A DNA stretch of 64,000 bases from Aquimarina sp040786285 (GCF_040786285.1 NZ_JBFMKQ010000001.1:1054001-1118000), one strand, 5' to 3'; positions 43,310-53,850 are shown, numbered from the stretch's first letter. The notes: generated by a model not told the origin, from the sequence alone. Numbers and translations: made by a program.

Positions 43310-43693
43310 TTAGCTCTGCATGTTTTTAGCTTCTATGCTTAGTGTTGCATGGGGAACCAATTTTAAACGTTCTGGGTTAATTAGTTTACCTGTTACACGA
43401 CAAATACCATACGTTTTGTTTTCAATGCGCAGTAATGCATTCTTTAAATCACGTACAAATTTCTCCTGTCGAATAGCTAATTGCGTGTTTGCTTCTTTAG
43501 ACATGGTTTCACTTCCTTCTTCAAAGGCTTTAAAGGTTGGAGAAGTATCATCTGTACCGTTATTTCCATCGTTCTTATACGAACTCTGAAGTAATTCCAA
43601 ATCTTTTTGCGCTTTTTCCATTTTATCAACGATAATCTCTCTGAATTTTTCCAAATCAGCATCGCTATACCTTACTTTTACATCTTCTGCCAT
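43310..43693 (-). CDS. DksA/TraR-like protein with degenerate zinc finger
   Basis: 127 aa. The coiled-coil half (about 10-85) has the acidic-tip segment TDDTSPTFKAFEEG, and the C-terminal segment YGICRVTGKLINPERLKLVPHATLSIEAKN keeps the DksA layout. Only one Cys of the four zinc ligands remains, so it cannot form the usual finger. DksA proteins modify RNA polymerase with ppGpp. The same loss is known in Bacteroidota relatives. It is 4 nt after ileS, clearly one operon. Confidence 0.88.
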   Translation of the reverse strand: MAEDVKVRYSDADLEKFREIIVDKMEKAQKDLELLQSSYKNDGNNGTDDTSPTFKAFEEGSETMSKEANTQLAIRQEKFVRDLKNALLRIENKTYGICRVTGKLINPERLKLVPHATLSIEAKNMQS

Positions 43694-43697
43694 ATTC

Positions 43698-46600
43698 TTA
43701 ATGTTTTTTTATTATCAATTGGGTTGCAATGTCATCAAACGCAATTTCTGTGCCGTTTATTATGTCCTTTGCAAATTCAATTGTCTCGGTTAAGGTTTCG
43801 TTTTTGATGTATGTTTCGTTAGTTGCAACCGCTTCTTGAACAGTTTCATTTTTCTGAAAAACAATCTGTATTTTATCTGTCACTTCAAATCCACTATCCT
43901 TACGAATATTCTGAATTCGATTTACAAGTTCTCTGGCTATTCCCTCTTTTTTTAGCTCTGGAGTTATTGTAACATCTAATGCTACTGTTAATGAACCTGA
44001 ATTAGCAACTAACCAACCCTCTATATCTTGAGAGCTGATCTCTACATCTCCGGTTTCTAATGTAATAATTTTATTATTAATTTCTAAATCAAAACGACCT
44101 GTTTGTTCAAGAATTTTTATAGTTTCCTGGTCAAACTCTTGTATCTTATTGGCAATCAATTTCATATCTTTCCCGAAACGAGGTCCTAATGCTTTAAAAT
44201 TAGGCTTAATCTGTTTCACTAATATGCCCGAAGCATCGTCAATAAGCTCTATTTCTTTAACATTTACTTCACTTTTTACAAGCTCTGCAATATCATTTAT
44301 TTCGTTTTTATCTGCATCATTAAGCACTGGGATCATAATGCGCTGCAATGGTTGACGAACTTTAATCTTCTCTTTTTGACGTAAAGACAGTACTAACGAA
44401 GAGATGGTTTGTGCTTTTTGCATCTTGTGTTCTAAAGCTTTATCTACAAAGGCTTCGTTATACTCTGGGAAATGTGCCAGATGAACACTTTCAAAAATCT
44501 CTTTTTCTGTTCCTGCTATCAAGTCTTTATATAGTCGATCCATAAAGAATGGTGCTACAGGAGCTCCTAATTTAGCAACGGTAAGCATACAGGTATATAA
44601 GGTCTGATATGCAGATATTTTATCCTCTTGATAATCACCTTTCCAGAATCTTCTTCTACTTAAACGTACGAACCAGTTACTTAGATTTTCTTGTACAAAA
44701 TCTGAAATAGCCCGGGTTGCTTTGGTAGGTTCATAATCATTATAATATTCGTCTACATTTTTTATCAATGTATGCAGCTCACTCAGAATCCAACGATCTA
44801 TCTCTGGGCGTTTTGCCAGTGGGATATCGGCTTCAGAATAGGTGAAATTATCGATATTAGAATATAAAGTAAAGAACGAATATGTGTTGTATAACGTACC
44901 AAAAAACTTACGTCGCACTTCGGCAATTCCGTCAGAATCAAATTTTAAGTTATCCCACGGATTGGCATTACTGATCATATACCACCTTGTTGCATCTGGG
45001 CCATATGCTTTTAGGGTCTCGAATGGATCTACGGCATTACCAAGCCTTTTAGACATTTTTAGCCCGTTTTTATCTAACACAAGCCCGTTAGAAACTACAT
45101 TTTTATAGGCTACATCATCAAAAATCATGGTAGCTATAGCATGCAACGTATAGAACCAACCACGTGTTTGATCTACACCCTCTGCAATAAAATCTGCTTT
45201 ACCAGCTCCAGACTCTACCTTTTCTTTATTCTCGAAAGGATAATGCCATTGCGCATACGGCATAGACCCAGAGTCAAACCATACATCGATAAGATCACTT
45301 TCTCGTTTCATTGGTTTTCCTGATGAAGAGACTAGCGTAATTTTATCAACCACATTTTTATGAAGATCAATCTTATCATAGTTTTCCTCGGTCATATTAC
45401 CAATCTCAAAATCGGCAAAAATATCGGCTTCGAGTACTCCAGCTTCAACTGCCTTAGTCATCTCTGATTTTAGTTCTTTTACAGAACCAATAATCAATTC
45501 TTCTTTACCGTCTTCGGTTCTCCAGATCGGTAGTGGAATACCCCAAAAACGAGATCGGGATAAATTCCAATCGTTAGCATTTGCTAGCCAATTCCCGAAG
45601 CGTCCTTCACCGGTAGCTTTTGGTTTCCAGTTAATACCCAGATTAAGTTCGTGCATGCGATCTTTAAAATCGGTCACTTTTATAAACCAGGAATCAAGCG
45701 GGTAATAAAGTACGGGCTTATCAGTTCGCCAACAGTTTGGATAACTGTGCACATATTTTTCAACCTTAAAAGCTTTATTTTCTATTTTGAGTTGTATAGC
45801 AATTTCTACATCTACAGATTTTTCGGGAGCTGCACCATCATCGTAGTACTCATTCTTAACATATTTCCCTGCAAATTCACCCATATGCTTTGTAAATCTT
45901 CCTTGAAGATCAACTAATGGAACCAGGTTATCATTGTCGTCTTTTACTAATAGTGCCGGAACTTCTGGTGTAGCTTGTTTTGCAACCATGGCATCATCTG
46001 CACCAAAAGTTGGGGCCGTATGTACAATACCGGTACCATCTTCGGTAGTTACAAAATCCCCTGTGATAATTCTAAATGCATTTTCGGGATGATGATAGGG
46101 TTGAGCAAAATTCATTAACTGCTCATAACGAATCTCTACTAAATCAGCTCCTTTACATTCCTTTAAGATGAAATATGGTACTTTTTTGTCTCCTTCTTTG
46201 AAAGTATCTAATTCTGCTTCCGTTTCAACTTGAGTAAACTTTCCTGCGAATTGTTTTCCAACCAAATTTTTAGCAAGAATTACATTAATTGGCTCAAAAG
46301 TATATTGGTTAAATGTTTTAACAACAACATAATCAATTTTGGATCCAACAGTTAATGCTGTATTCGAGGGTAAGGTCCATGGTGTTGTTGTCCAGGCTAA
46401 GAAATAAATTTCTCCTGCTACCTCTTTTAGAAATGAAGGTAAGGTATCTTGTTTAGCTTTAAATTGTGCCACAACTGTGGTATCTGTAACATCCTGATAC
46501 GTTCCTGGTTGATTAAGCTCATGAGAACTTAAGCCCGTACCCGCTTTAGGAGAATACGGCTGGATGGTATACCCTTTATACAGTAATCCTTTTTTGTAGA

Positions 46601-47102
46601 TTTCTGAAAGTAACCACCATACACTCTCCATATATTTGGACTTGTACGTAATGTATGGATCCTCCATATCTACCCAGTATCCTATTTTTTGGGTAAGATC
46701 ATTCCAGATATCTGTATAACGCATTACAGCCTTTTTACAGGCTTCGTTATATTCTTCTACAGTAATTTTTTTCCCGATATCTTCTTTGGTAATTCCTAGC
46801 TCTTTCTCTACACCAAGTTCTACAGGAAGCCCATGGGTATCCCATCCGGCTTTACGTTTTACCTGAAACCCTTTTTGAGTTTTGTATCGGCAAAAAATAT
46901 CTTTAATAGCACGAGCCATTACATGGTGAATACCAGGTAATCCATTTGCTGAAGGAGGTCCTTCAAAAAACACATAAGGTTCTGCTCCGTCACGGTCACT
47001 AACACTTTTTTCAAAAATGTTATTTTCTTGCCAGAAACCTAAGATTTCATCGGCTACTTTGGGTAAGTCAAGTCCTTTATATTCAGGAAACTTCGTGCTC
47101 AT
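43698..47102 (-). CDS. ileS: Isoleucyl-tRNA synthetase
   Basis: 1134-aa class I synthetase. HIGH-type motif PPSANGLPGIHHVM near residue 50, then GWDTHGLPVELGVEKELGI, the editing domain (about 200-390), and KMSKRLGN near 680. It charges tRNA-Ile and removes misactivated valine. Longer than the ~940-aa E. coli type and without its C-terminal zinc motif; layout resembles the eukaryote-like (IleRS2) group. This type is often less sensitive to mupirocin (family knowledge). Confidence 0.96.
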   Translation of the reverse strand: MSTKFPEYKGLDLPKVADEILGFWQENNIFEKSVSDRDGAEPYVFFEGPPSANGLPGIHHVMARAIKDIFCRYKTQKGFQVKRKAGWDTHGLPVELGVEKELGITKEDIGKKITVEEYNEACKKAVMRYTDIWNDLTQKIGYWVDMEDPYITYKSKYMESVWWLLSEIYKKGLLYKGYTIQPYSPKAGTGLSSHELNQPGTYQDVTDTTVVAQFKAKQDTLPSFLKEVAGEIYFLAWTTTPWTLPSNTALTVGSKIDYVVVKTFNQYTFEPINVILAKNLVGKQFAGKFTQVETEAELDTFKEGDKKVPYFILKECKGADLVEIRYEQLMNFAQPYHHPENAFRIITGDFVTTEDGTGIVHTAPTFGADDAMVAKQATPEVPALLVKDDNDNLVPLVDLQGRFTKHMGEFAGKYVKNEYYDDGAAPEKSVDVEIAIQLKIENKAFKVEKYVHSYPNCWRTDKPVLYYPLDSWFIKVTDFKDRMHELNLGINWKPKATGEGRFGNWLANANDWNLSRSRFWGIPLPIWRTEDGKEELIIGSVKELKSEMTKAVEAGVLEADIFADFEIGNMTEENYDKIDLHKNVVDKITLVSSSGKPMKRESDLIDVWFDSGSMPYAQWHYPFENKEKVESGAGKADFIAEGVDQTRGWFYTLHAIATMIFDDVAYKNVVSNGLVLDKNGLKMSKRLGNAVDPFETLKAYGPDATRWYMISNANPWDNLKFDSDGIAEVRRKFFGTLYNTYSFFTLYSNIDNFTYSEADIPLAKRPEIDRWILSELHTLIKNVDEYYNDYEPTKATRAISDFVQENLSNWFVRLSRRRFWKGDYQEDKISAYQTLYTCMLTVAKLGAPVAPFFMDRLYKDLIAGTEKEIFESVHLAHFPEYNEAFVDKALEHKMQKAQTISSLVLSLRQKEKIKVRQPLQRIMIPVLNDADKNEINDIAELVKSEVNVKEIELIDDASGILVKQIKPNFKALGPRFGKDMKLIANKIQEFDQETIKILEQTGRFDLEINNKIITLETGDVEISSQDIEGWLVANSGSLTVALDVTITPELKKEGIARELVNRIQNIRKDSGFEVTDKIQIVFQKNETVQEAVATNETYIKNETLTETIEFAKDIINGTEIAFDDIATQLIIKKH

Positions 47103-47316
47103 TTGATCATTCTTTCTATTAGGTCTGCGAAAATAAGGATTTTATTGAAAAAGAGAGACCAAATTGAAGCGTGATATAAAATAAATGTTTGTTGAATCGG
47201 GATTTTTAACAAAGTCTTTGATTTTTTCGCAAAAAAGTATTGAAAATGCATCCAAAATCGACCAGATACATTCTGCTAGACAGCAGATATAATGAAACTA
47301 TATAGTACTTACCCTC

Positions 47317-49671
47317 CTAAAAATCTATTACAATTCCGATACTTGGTATAATTTGCCCTGTTTCTGTTTCGATTGCAGTTAGACTTCTGGGTTCTATAAC
47401 CTGCCCGTTTGTGCTCCTGTTAAGTCCATATTGAGTGGGCTCGGGGGTTGCTTGTCCTAAGATATTTTGAGCTTCTACAAATACATTTAACGATAACTTT
47501 TCAAAGTTCCATTTTTTGTCAATACGCAAATCAAGTTGACTAAATATATCTAACTTTTCTTCACCTAAACGGTCATAATCTAAAATAATTTCTGGATAAT
47601 TTGCAAGAGTAGCGTCTAGATCAGTAGGTACAAAAGGTGTGTTTCCTGCAAAACGGTATCGCGCACTTATTTCCCAGTTTTTCTTTAATTTATATCCGCC
47701 TGTGAATGAGATGAGATGACGACTATCCCATACAGAAGGCAAATAATTATCACGGTCAAAGCCTGTAAACTCACTATAAAACCAAGTATAGGCAAAGATC
47801 CCATAGAAATTATTAGAAAGCTTTTGTTGAAATTGAAGTTCTGCACCATAGCTTCTACCTTGACCTACTGTGGCGACATCTTCACTTCCTAATACTTCAA
47901 AACCACCACCTTTATTTGCAAGAGATACACCATCTAAGACAGAAACCGGATAATCATCATATTGCTTGTAAAAACCTTCTAAAGAAATACTTGATGAAGG
48001 ACCAAAATAATGCTGTAGCCCTAAGACGTAATGATCACTTATGGTATAATCTGCATCCTGATTGACAAGGACATTGCTGTTGTTTCTAAATCCTAAAATC
48101 GTATAGGGTGGTAATTTATAGTATCTTCCTATAGATCCATTTAACCTCCAATTTTCTTTAAATTCATAGGATAAAGATAATCTGGGAGAAAATGTAGATA
48201 GGATATTGTTATCTTCTGTAAAGCTATCATCATCCACTCTAAAACCGAAAGATAAGTCTAGTTTATCATTAAAAAATGAATTAGTCATATTGGCGAACAC
48301 TCCGTACTTAAAAAAATCAATTTCAGTATTAAATATGTTGTTATCTGTAAGATTTACAGTTTCATTGCTATAATCAGAGTATTGTGTATTAAAACCCGTA
48401 GTCAGTTTCCAATCACCAAAGAATTTTGTTAATTGGTATCGCAATTTAGTTTCAGATTCGGTAGCATCATTGCTAAAAATTACTCCTGCTTCATTTTCTG
48501 GGTCTTCATATCTTGTAAATTCATTAATCAATATATTATTGCTTATTGTTGTTTCCATAAATCCTGATCCGTCTTTAAAACGATTTTTCCAAGATAAACC
48601 AATGGCATTAGTGCGCTGATTTATGAAAGGAGCTTGTTCTAATTGGGCTTGCTGCTCTGCATCAAAGTCTTCAGGTGCTTCTACAGAGAAATCATCGATA
48701 GATCCTAAACCAATAAAGTTTATCTCGTTATAGGCATTGATTTTATGGTTTACTTTGTACTGATAATCCCAATAATTTGGTCGGAAAGGAAGTCCTATCG
48801 CTTCAAATAAAAATTGAAGATAACTACGTCTGGCAGATACTAAAAAAGTAGTTTTTGCTTCTTCGTTCGTACCTTTAAAAAGAGGCCCCTCTAATGTAAT
48901 AGCGGCTTCACTTGCACTTACGCGAAAATTACCGCTAAGATCTCTGCTATTCCCTGTACGCTGACTAAATTGCAATACTCCCGAAAGAGGATTGTCATAC
49001 TGTGCCCCAAAAGCCGAGGTAGATAAGGTAACATTATCAATAAATGATACGTTAATAAGTCCTACGGGACCACCTGCACTTCCTTGAGTGCTAAAATGAT
49101 TAATATTTGGCACTTCCATTCCGTCTAAATAATAAACAGTTTCGTTGGGTGCACCACCACGTATGATCAAATCGTTGCGAAAACCTCCAATAGATGGAGA
49201 AACGCCAGGGAGTGTTTGTGCAACTTGTACCACATCATTATTACTTCCTGGGTACGTAGCAATTTCTACCGCCGATAAGGATTGTGTAGATAAAGGAGTT
49301 TCTTTGGGTCTACTTATTTTGTTTGCATTACTAATAACTACTTCATCTAGGGCCTCTGTAGATTCCTTTAATACAAAATTACTAGGTAATGTTCCTTTTG
49401 ATTTTACAATTACATTGAATTTGGTTTGTGTTTCAAACCCTACATAGCTAACAATTAAATTATAGGATCCAGGTGTGATGTTTTCGATGCGATAGTTGCC
49501 ATCAAAATCAGTTTGTGCTCCTTTTTCTTCATCTTCAAGAAAAACAGAAGCACCTAATACAGGTTGGCCAGTTTGGTCGGTAACATTTCCGGATAATTCT
49601 CCGTAGACTTGTGCGTACATATTAGAAACAAGTATCAAGAAAAGTACGAAAACAGTATTTTTGATATTCAT
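47317..49671 (-). CDS. TonB-dependent receptor with carboxypeptidase-like regulatory domain
   Basis: 784-aa outer-membrane receptor: signal peptide (NTVFVLFLILVSNMYAQ), CarboxypepD-reg domain (about 25-105, VLGASVFLEDEEKGAQ), plug with GGFRNDLIIRGGAPNETVYYLDGMEV, and a barrel ending in F. The N-terminus and RGGAPNETVYYLDG fit the group that includes FecA/CirA-like transporters. It is divergent from a MarR-like regulator with a candidate operator between, so that regulator may control it. Ligand unknown. Confidence 0.93.
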   Translation of the reverse strand: MNIKNTVFVLFLILVSNMYAQVYGELSGNVTDQTGQPVLGASVFLEDEEKGAQTDFDGNYRIENITPGSYNLIVSYVGFETQTKFNVIVKSKGTLPSNFVLKESTEALDEVVISNANKISRPKETPLSTQSLSAVEIATYPGSNNDVVQVAQTLPGVSPSIGGFRNDLIIRGGAPNETVYYLDGMEVPNINHFSTQGSAGGPVGLINVSFIDNVTLSTSAFGAQYDNPLSGVLQFSQRTGNSRDLSGNFRVSASEAAITLEGPLFKGTNEEAKTTFLVSARRSYLQFLFEAIGLPFRPNYWDYQYKVNHKINAYNEINFIGLGSIDDFSVEAPEDFDAEQQAQLEQAPFINQRTNAIGLSWKNRFKDGSGFMETTISNNILINEFTRYEDPENEAGVIFSNDATESETKLRYQLTKFFGDWKLTTGFNTQYSDYSNETVNLTDNNIFNTEIDFFKYGVFANMTNSFFNDKLDLSFGFRVDDDSFTEDNNILSTFSPRLSLSYEFKENWRLNGSIGRYYKLPPYTILGFRNNSNVLVNQDADYTISDHYVLGLQHYFGPSSSISLEGFYKQYDDYPVSVLDGVSLANKGGGFEVLGSEDVATVGQGRSYGAELQFQQKLSNNFYGIFAYTWFYSEFTGFDRDNYLPSVWDSRHLISFTGGYKLKKNWEISARYRFAGNTPFVPTDLDATLANYPEIILDYDRLGEEKLDIFSQLDLRIDKKWNFEKLSLNVFVEAQNILGQATPEPTQYGLNRSTNGQVIEPRSLTAIETETGQIIPSIGIVIDF

Positions 49672-49699
49672 AATTATAGGTTTTTAATGATTTAAAGCG

Positions 49700-49735
49700 T
49701 TTTGTTTAAAATAATTGTGCAAATATTAAACAAAA
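49700..49735. promoter_or_regulatory. Candidate MarR operator between receptor and regulator
   Basis: TTTTGTTTAA (49700-49709) and TTAAACAAAA (49726-49735), perfect 10-bp arms with centres 26 bp apart. On the minus strand the spacer contains ATTTGCAC, a -7-like sequence of the receptor gene, so a bound repressor would cover it. Confidence 0.5.
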
Positions 49736-49787
49736 AAGTATTATATAATAATAAATTATTTTAATTTAGTGTTAAAAAGTAGTTTTA

Positions 49788-50423
49788 ATGAAGATTTATG
49801 GATTAATAAAAGAAGTAATTGATCTTACAGGGGAGTTTATAAAAGGTAGGCTAGATAAGGATATCACTATAAAATCATTTGCAAATTGGCTATCTAAACA
49901 TTTAGATGATAAAGTTGTAACTGAGGAGTATGAGCTAACAGGTCATAGTATCGAAGCAGAATTGGCTGCATATATTGGTAGAATGAGTAGATATTCTAAC
50001 ACATATATTAAATCGGCGCTGGTTGATTTACCATTTGCTACTGATATGGATTTTGCCTTTACTGCTATTCTTCACAGATCAAGTTCGATAGGAAAGACGG
50101 ATTTAATTAGAAAAATGGCTTATGACAAGTCTTCGGGAATGGAAGTTATTAAGCGTTTACTAAAAAATGAGATAATTGAACAATTCCAAAATCCAGATGA
50201 CAAGAGAGGTAGACTTTTGCGATTAACCAAAAAAGGTGAAGAAAATGTGATAAAGGCTTATTCTGAAGCCCATAAAGCGGCAAAAATGGTTAGTGGTTGC
50301 CTAACCACCGATGAGCAAGTTGCATTATTGAGAACCTTAAAAAAATTAGATGCGTTTCATTTGCCTATTTATCTTAAAGAAGAAAGAGATTTAGATGCAA
50401 TTATCGAAAAATATTCTTTGTAA
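49788..50423 (+). CDS. MarR-like winged-helix regulator
   Basis: 211 aa. The wing-helix core (about 85-160) has DLIRKMAYDKSSGMEVIKRLLKN, IEQFQNPDDKRGRLLRLTKKGEE, the MarR beta-hairpin signature. The N-terminal 80 residues form an additional helical domain. Ligand unknown. Divergent from the TonB receptor. Confidence 0.85.
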   Translation: MKIYGLIKEVIDLTGEFIKGRLDKDITIKSFANWLSKHLDDKVVTEEYELTGHSIEAELAAYIGRMSRYSNTYIKSALVDLPFATDMDFAFTAILHRSSSIGKTDLIRKMAYDKSSGMEVIKRLLKNEIIEQFQNPDDKRGRLLRLTKKGEENVIKAYSEAHKAAKMVSGCLTTDEQVALLRTLKKLDAFHLPIYLKEERDLDAIIEKYSL

Positions 50424-50466
50424 TATTAAGTTGTTCTCAATGCATAGATTTTACTATTTTTAACCT

Positions 50467-51249
50467 ATGAATTCGACTTTAGACATAGCACTGGTTCAAC
50501 CTGATTTGGTTTGGGAAAATCCTAAAGAGAATCGTACTGCATTTACTGAAAAAATAAGAGCCATTTCTAAAAAAGTAAGCCTTATTGTGTTGCCAGAAAT
50601 GTTCAATACAGGATTCACTATGAATGCCCCCGAGGTAGCCGAAACTATGGATGGAGATACTGTGCAATGGTTGAAAGAAATGGCAAAAGAAAAAGATTGT
50701 GCCATTACCGGAAGCATTATCATACAGGAAAACGGCAACTATTACAACCGTTTAATTTTTATGCTACCTAACGGTAAATATCATACATATGATAAACATC
50801 AGTTGTTTACTTTGGCAAAAGAACAAGAGGTATTTACCGCCGGGGTTAATGAGGTAATTATTGAATACAAGGGTTGGAAAATTAAACTACAGGTATGCTA
50901 CGATCTTAGATTTCCGGTTTGGGCAAGAAATACGTCAGAATATGATGTTTTATTATATGTAGCCAGTTGGCCTAAACCCAGAATTAATGCTTGGGATACA
51001 TTACTAAAAGCCAGAGCTATCGAAAATATGTGCTACTGTATTGGTGTAAATCGCGTTGGATTAGATGGCAAAGGATACGAATATAATGGCCATTCTGCCG
51101 TGTATAATGTCTTGGGTGATTCTATGATAAAAGAAAACCCTATCGAAAAAGAAGCAATTTTGTATGCCACTCTGGATAAATCCCATATTGAAGAAATAAG
51201 AAGGAAATTACCTTTCTTAGATGATAGAGATAAATTTGTGTTTAAATAG
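50467..51249 (+). CDS. Nitrilase-superfamily omega-amidase
   Basis: 260 aa. Catalytic triad Glu in VLPEMFNTGF, Lys in YDKHQLF, Cys in QVCYDLRFPVW. The group (YafV/Nit2-like) hydrolyses omega-amides such as alpha-ketoglutaramate and removes deaminated by-products. It follows the MarR-like gene after 43 nt. Confidence 0.9.
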   Translation: MNSTLDIALVQPDLVWENPKENRTAFTEKIRAISKKVSLIVLPEMFNTGFTMNAPEVAETMDGDTVQWLKEMAKEKDCAITGSIIIQENGNYYNRLIFMLPNGKYHTYDKHQLFTLAKEQEVFTAGVNEVIIEYKGWKIKLQVCYDLRFPVWARNTSEYDVLLYVASWPKPRINAWDTLLKARAIENMCYCIGVNRVGLDGKGYEYNGHSAVYNVLGDSMIKENPIEKEAILYATLDKSHIEEIRRKLPFLDDRDKFVFK

Positions 51250-51302
51250 ATATTTCAATATAAAGTTCCTTCTCCCCAAGGAGAGGAAGTATACGATGTA
51301 GA

Positions 51303-52916
51303 CTACTCTAAAATAAAAGTCTGTTTTATCTCCCAATTCGCTCTTACATCAACAGATTCTGGAAAATAGCGCACGACTTCGGGTTGTATGTTTTGCAAGA
51401 AATTACCAGGATCCCATTTGCCATTATTATTAGTATCATCAATAACTCTAATAAGATATTTGGCTGGTTCAAGATAATCAAATACTAATGTTTCTTGGTT
51501 TTTAGAGATTTTTTCTAAGATAACTTCTTCTTTTTCATTGGTAACCTGAACCAAAACAGGATAATTTTCAACATTTTGTAGCGTAAGAAAGATGGTGCCA
51601 TAGTCTGCTAATTTTCTTGTTCTGAAATTAAATGATATGGTGTCATTAACATTACCTATAAAATCGGTAATTGCTTCGGGTAAAAATGTTAAGTTATAGG
51701 CATTATTTTCAGTCTTTTCGAAAATAATTTGTGCTTCATTTTTAGTTTGATCTAACGCCACCGAGAAAGGAACGGCAATAGTATCTTTATCTATAAGTGT
51801 AATATGCTTTTCATTAATACTATCTAATGGAGTACCAGCTGAAAAGGTAAACTGTTTATTTAACGGTAAAGTGGACCTATATTCTGATGTAAGTTGTAAA
51901 GAGTCTTTATACTGATCTTTAAATCGGGTAATCAAAGTATCTTGATAATTTTTTGAATTCGTTACTTCAAAAATTAGCGAATCTGCTTTAAAAAAAGGTC
52001 TGAACCAATAATGCAATGTGTCTTTTTCTTTATCAGGCAACGTAGTGGTTTCAAAACCATCGGGTGCCTGGCTAAGCAATTTTATTTTCATATTTTCTGC
52101 ATCTCCTTCAAACGGAAAGACAAATTCATTTTTCGAAACTTGTTTCGGTTTAATCGCTTTAAAATCCAAAACCTCCTTAGATATATTGATATTAAAAACT
52201 TTGGCAGTATCTGCAGGAAGTGTCACAATTTCTTCATAAAACCCAATTTTATCAAGCTTGGGTTCATATGTGTAATTATTTGAAGCATCTTTTAATGCAA
52301 TAAGTTTGTATTTCCCTTCTTTTAAATTATGCAAGCTAAAAACTGTCGTGTCTAGTGTGTTAGTAATGTATCTTGGCACTGTAGTATAGATCAGAGAATC
52401 ATTATAGTCTTCGTTAATCTCGTACAAAGCAACTGTAATATTTGGATCCACTTCTTTTTGTATGGCATCGGCTACAGTCCCTTTTATACTTAAAGAATCA
52501 AGAAAATTTCCGGTAGAGAATACATATCTATAAAAAGCATTAGGATTGCCCTCGTTGTTATCTACAACACTTTCACCAAAATTGATACTATAGGTTGTGT
52601 TCTCTAATAATGTATCTAAAAATTTAATCTTTATAAATTTACTTGCCCCTCCTAGAGGTGTAATGGTTGGCTTTGGATCCATAGGGGGAGAGATGATAAT
52701 CTGTTTTTGAGGATCTTTTAGTGTAATATATTCATCAAAATAAATTCGTATTTCATCACTATTAAAATTTGTAGAGAAATCAGGAGGTGTAGCTTTTATA
52801 AACTCAGGAGGTGTTTCATCCTTAGGTCCACCGCTTATTGATCCTTTTTTTGCACAACCAATTACCAGAACTAGTAGCATTAGAGTAACCAATAGCATAT
52901 TTAATTTTTTGTTCAT
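51303..52916 (-). CDS. Ig-like (Big_5) lipoprotein
   Basis: 537 aa. Lipoprotein signal (LVLVIGCAKKGSISGGPKD, Cys21), a Big_5 Ig-like domain (about 35-130, PPEFIKATPPDFSTNF), then beta-rich repeats and a C-terminal segment (VIDDTNNNGKWDPGNF). Conserved in Bacteroidota; function unknown. It lies 178 nt from the ComF gene on the same strand. Confidence 0.85.
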   Translation of the reverse strand: MNKKLNMLLVTLMLLVLVIGCAKKGSISGGPKDETPPEFIKATPPDFSTNFNSDEIRIYFDEYITLKDPQKQIIISPPMDPKPTITPLGGASKFIKIKFLDTLLENTTYSINFGESVVDNNEGNPNAFYRYVFSTGNFLDSLSIKGTVADAIQKEVDPNITVALYEINEDYNDSLIYTTVPRYITNTLDTTVFSLHNLKEGKYKLIALKDASNNYTYEPKLDKIGFYEEIVTLPADTAKVFNINISKEVLDFKAIKPKQVSKNEFVFPFEGDAENMKIKLLSQAPDGFETTTLPDKEKDTLHYWFRPFFKADSLIFEVTNSKNYQDTLITRFKDQYKDSLQLTSEYRSTLPLNKQFTFSAGTPLDSINEKHITLIDKDTIAVPFSVALDQTKNEAQIIFEKTENNAYNLTFLPEAITDFIGNVNDTISFNFRTRKLADYGTIFLTLQNVENYPVLVQVTNEKEEVILEKISKNQETLVFDYLEPAKYLIRVIDDTNNNGKWDPGNFLQNIQPEVVRYFPESVDVRANWEIKQTFILE

Positions 52917-53029
52917 ATTTCTTCAAACAATTTTAAGACACAAAGAAACAACTATATTAAAAAACAAAAAAACTTAACGAAACTCTATATAAAAGTCTAC
53001 CTAAAGTAGATTCTTGATATCCTCTGTTG

Positions 53030-53055
53030 AACCTACCTATGTCGGCAGATAGGTT
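53030..53055. repeat. AACCTA-type palindromic repeat
   Basis: AACCTACCT...AGATAGGTT around GTCGGC, an inverted repeat related in sequence to the 30-bp insert at 5536-5565 (CCTACCT/GGCAG). Confidence 0.45.
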
Positions 53056-53094
53056 AATTCTGCTTTTTAACAAAATCCTATTAAAAATTTCAAT

Positions 53095-53775
53095 CTATTC
53101 TGTTATGGCCATCGTTGCAATGCTTATTTTAATGCCGGGAATAGATTGTAATGCTTGTACACAAGCTTCTAAAGTAGCCCCGGTAGTAACAATATCGTCT
53201 ACCAATAAAATATGGGCATTTACAAGTAAAGACTCATCTTGTATGCCATATGTTTCAGAGGTGTTTACCCATCTCGTACCTCTTCCTCGTTTGGATTGTT
53301 TTTGATTGTAAGAAATTTTTTTTAATATATAATCAATATACTTGGCATTTAGCTTTTTTGCGATTTCAATTCCAAATTTTTCTACCTGGTTATACCCTCT
53401 TTCTAAAAGCCTTTTTCTATGTAAAGGCACAGGTAAAACATAGTCAATTAATTGATAATCAGATACTTGAACTAATTCTTCCCCTAGCCATTTACCAAGT
53501 TCCTCTCCTATTTCTTGTCTTCCTCTGTATTTTAGATTATGGATTAAATTTTGCACCAGCCCATCTTTCTGAAAGACAAATAAAGAGGTTGCATTTTCAA
53601 TTTTGATACGACCATAAAATACTTTTTCAATTTTTTTTGCGTTTACGTTATGAAAATTGCCCAAAGGGAGCTCGTGTCTACATGAGGTACATAGTAACCT
53701 TTCGTTCTTATATAATGGGCTGTCACAGGCAGCACAGTATGTAGGAAAAAATAAGTAAGCTAAGTCTCTTAGCAT
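53095..53775 (-). CDS. ComF-family phosphoribosyltransferase-like protein
   Basis: 226 aa. An N-terminal double zinc ribbon, CAACDSPLYKNERLLCTSC, then VLPVPLHRKRLLERGYNQ and a PRPP-binding-like loop ILLVDDIVTTGATLEAC. ComF-type proteins help bring single-stranded DNA into the cell during competence in firm cases; in Bacteroidota the role is not shown. Confidence 0.9.
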   Translation of the reverse strand: MLRDLAYLFFPTYCAACDSPLYKNERLLCTSCRHELPLGNFHNVNAKKIEKVFYGRIKIENATSLFVFQKDGLVQNLIHNLKYRGRQEIGEELGKWLGEELVQVSDYQLIDYVLPVPLHRKRLLERGYNQVEKFGIEIAKKLNAKYIDYILKKISYNQKQSKRGRGTRWVNTSETYGIQDESLLVNAHILLVDDIVTTGATLEACVQALQSIPGIKISIATMAITE

Positions 53776-53850
53776 TTTATTAGGCGGATTAACATTAATT
53801 ATTATATTTAGCTATTGAAAATAACCATCAAAAATTAGAAATTAAATATT

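Noticed and set aside
53095..53606. Plus-strand open frames opposite ComF
   Set aside because: Shadows of a strongly motif-supported minus-strand gene.
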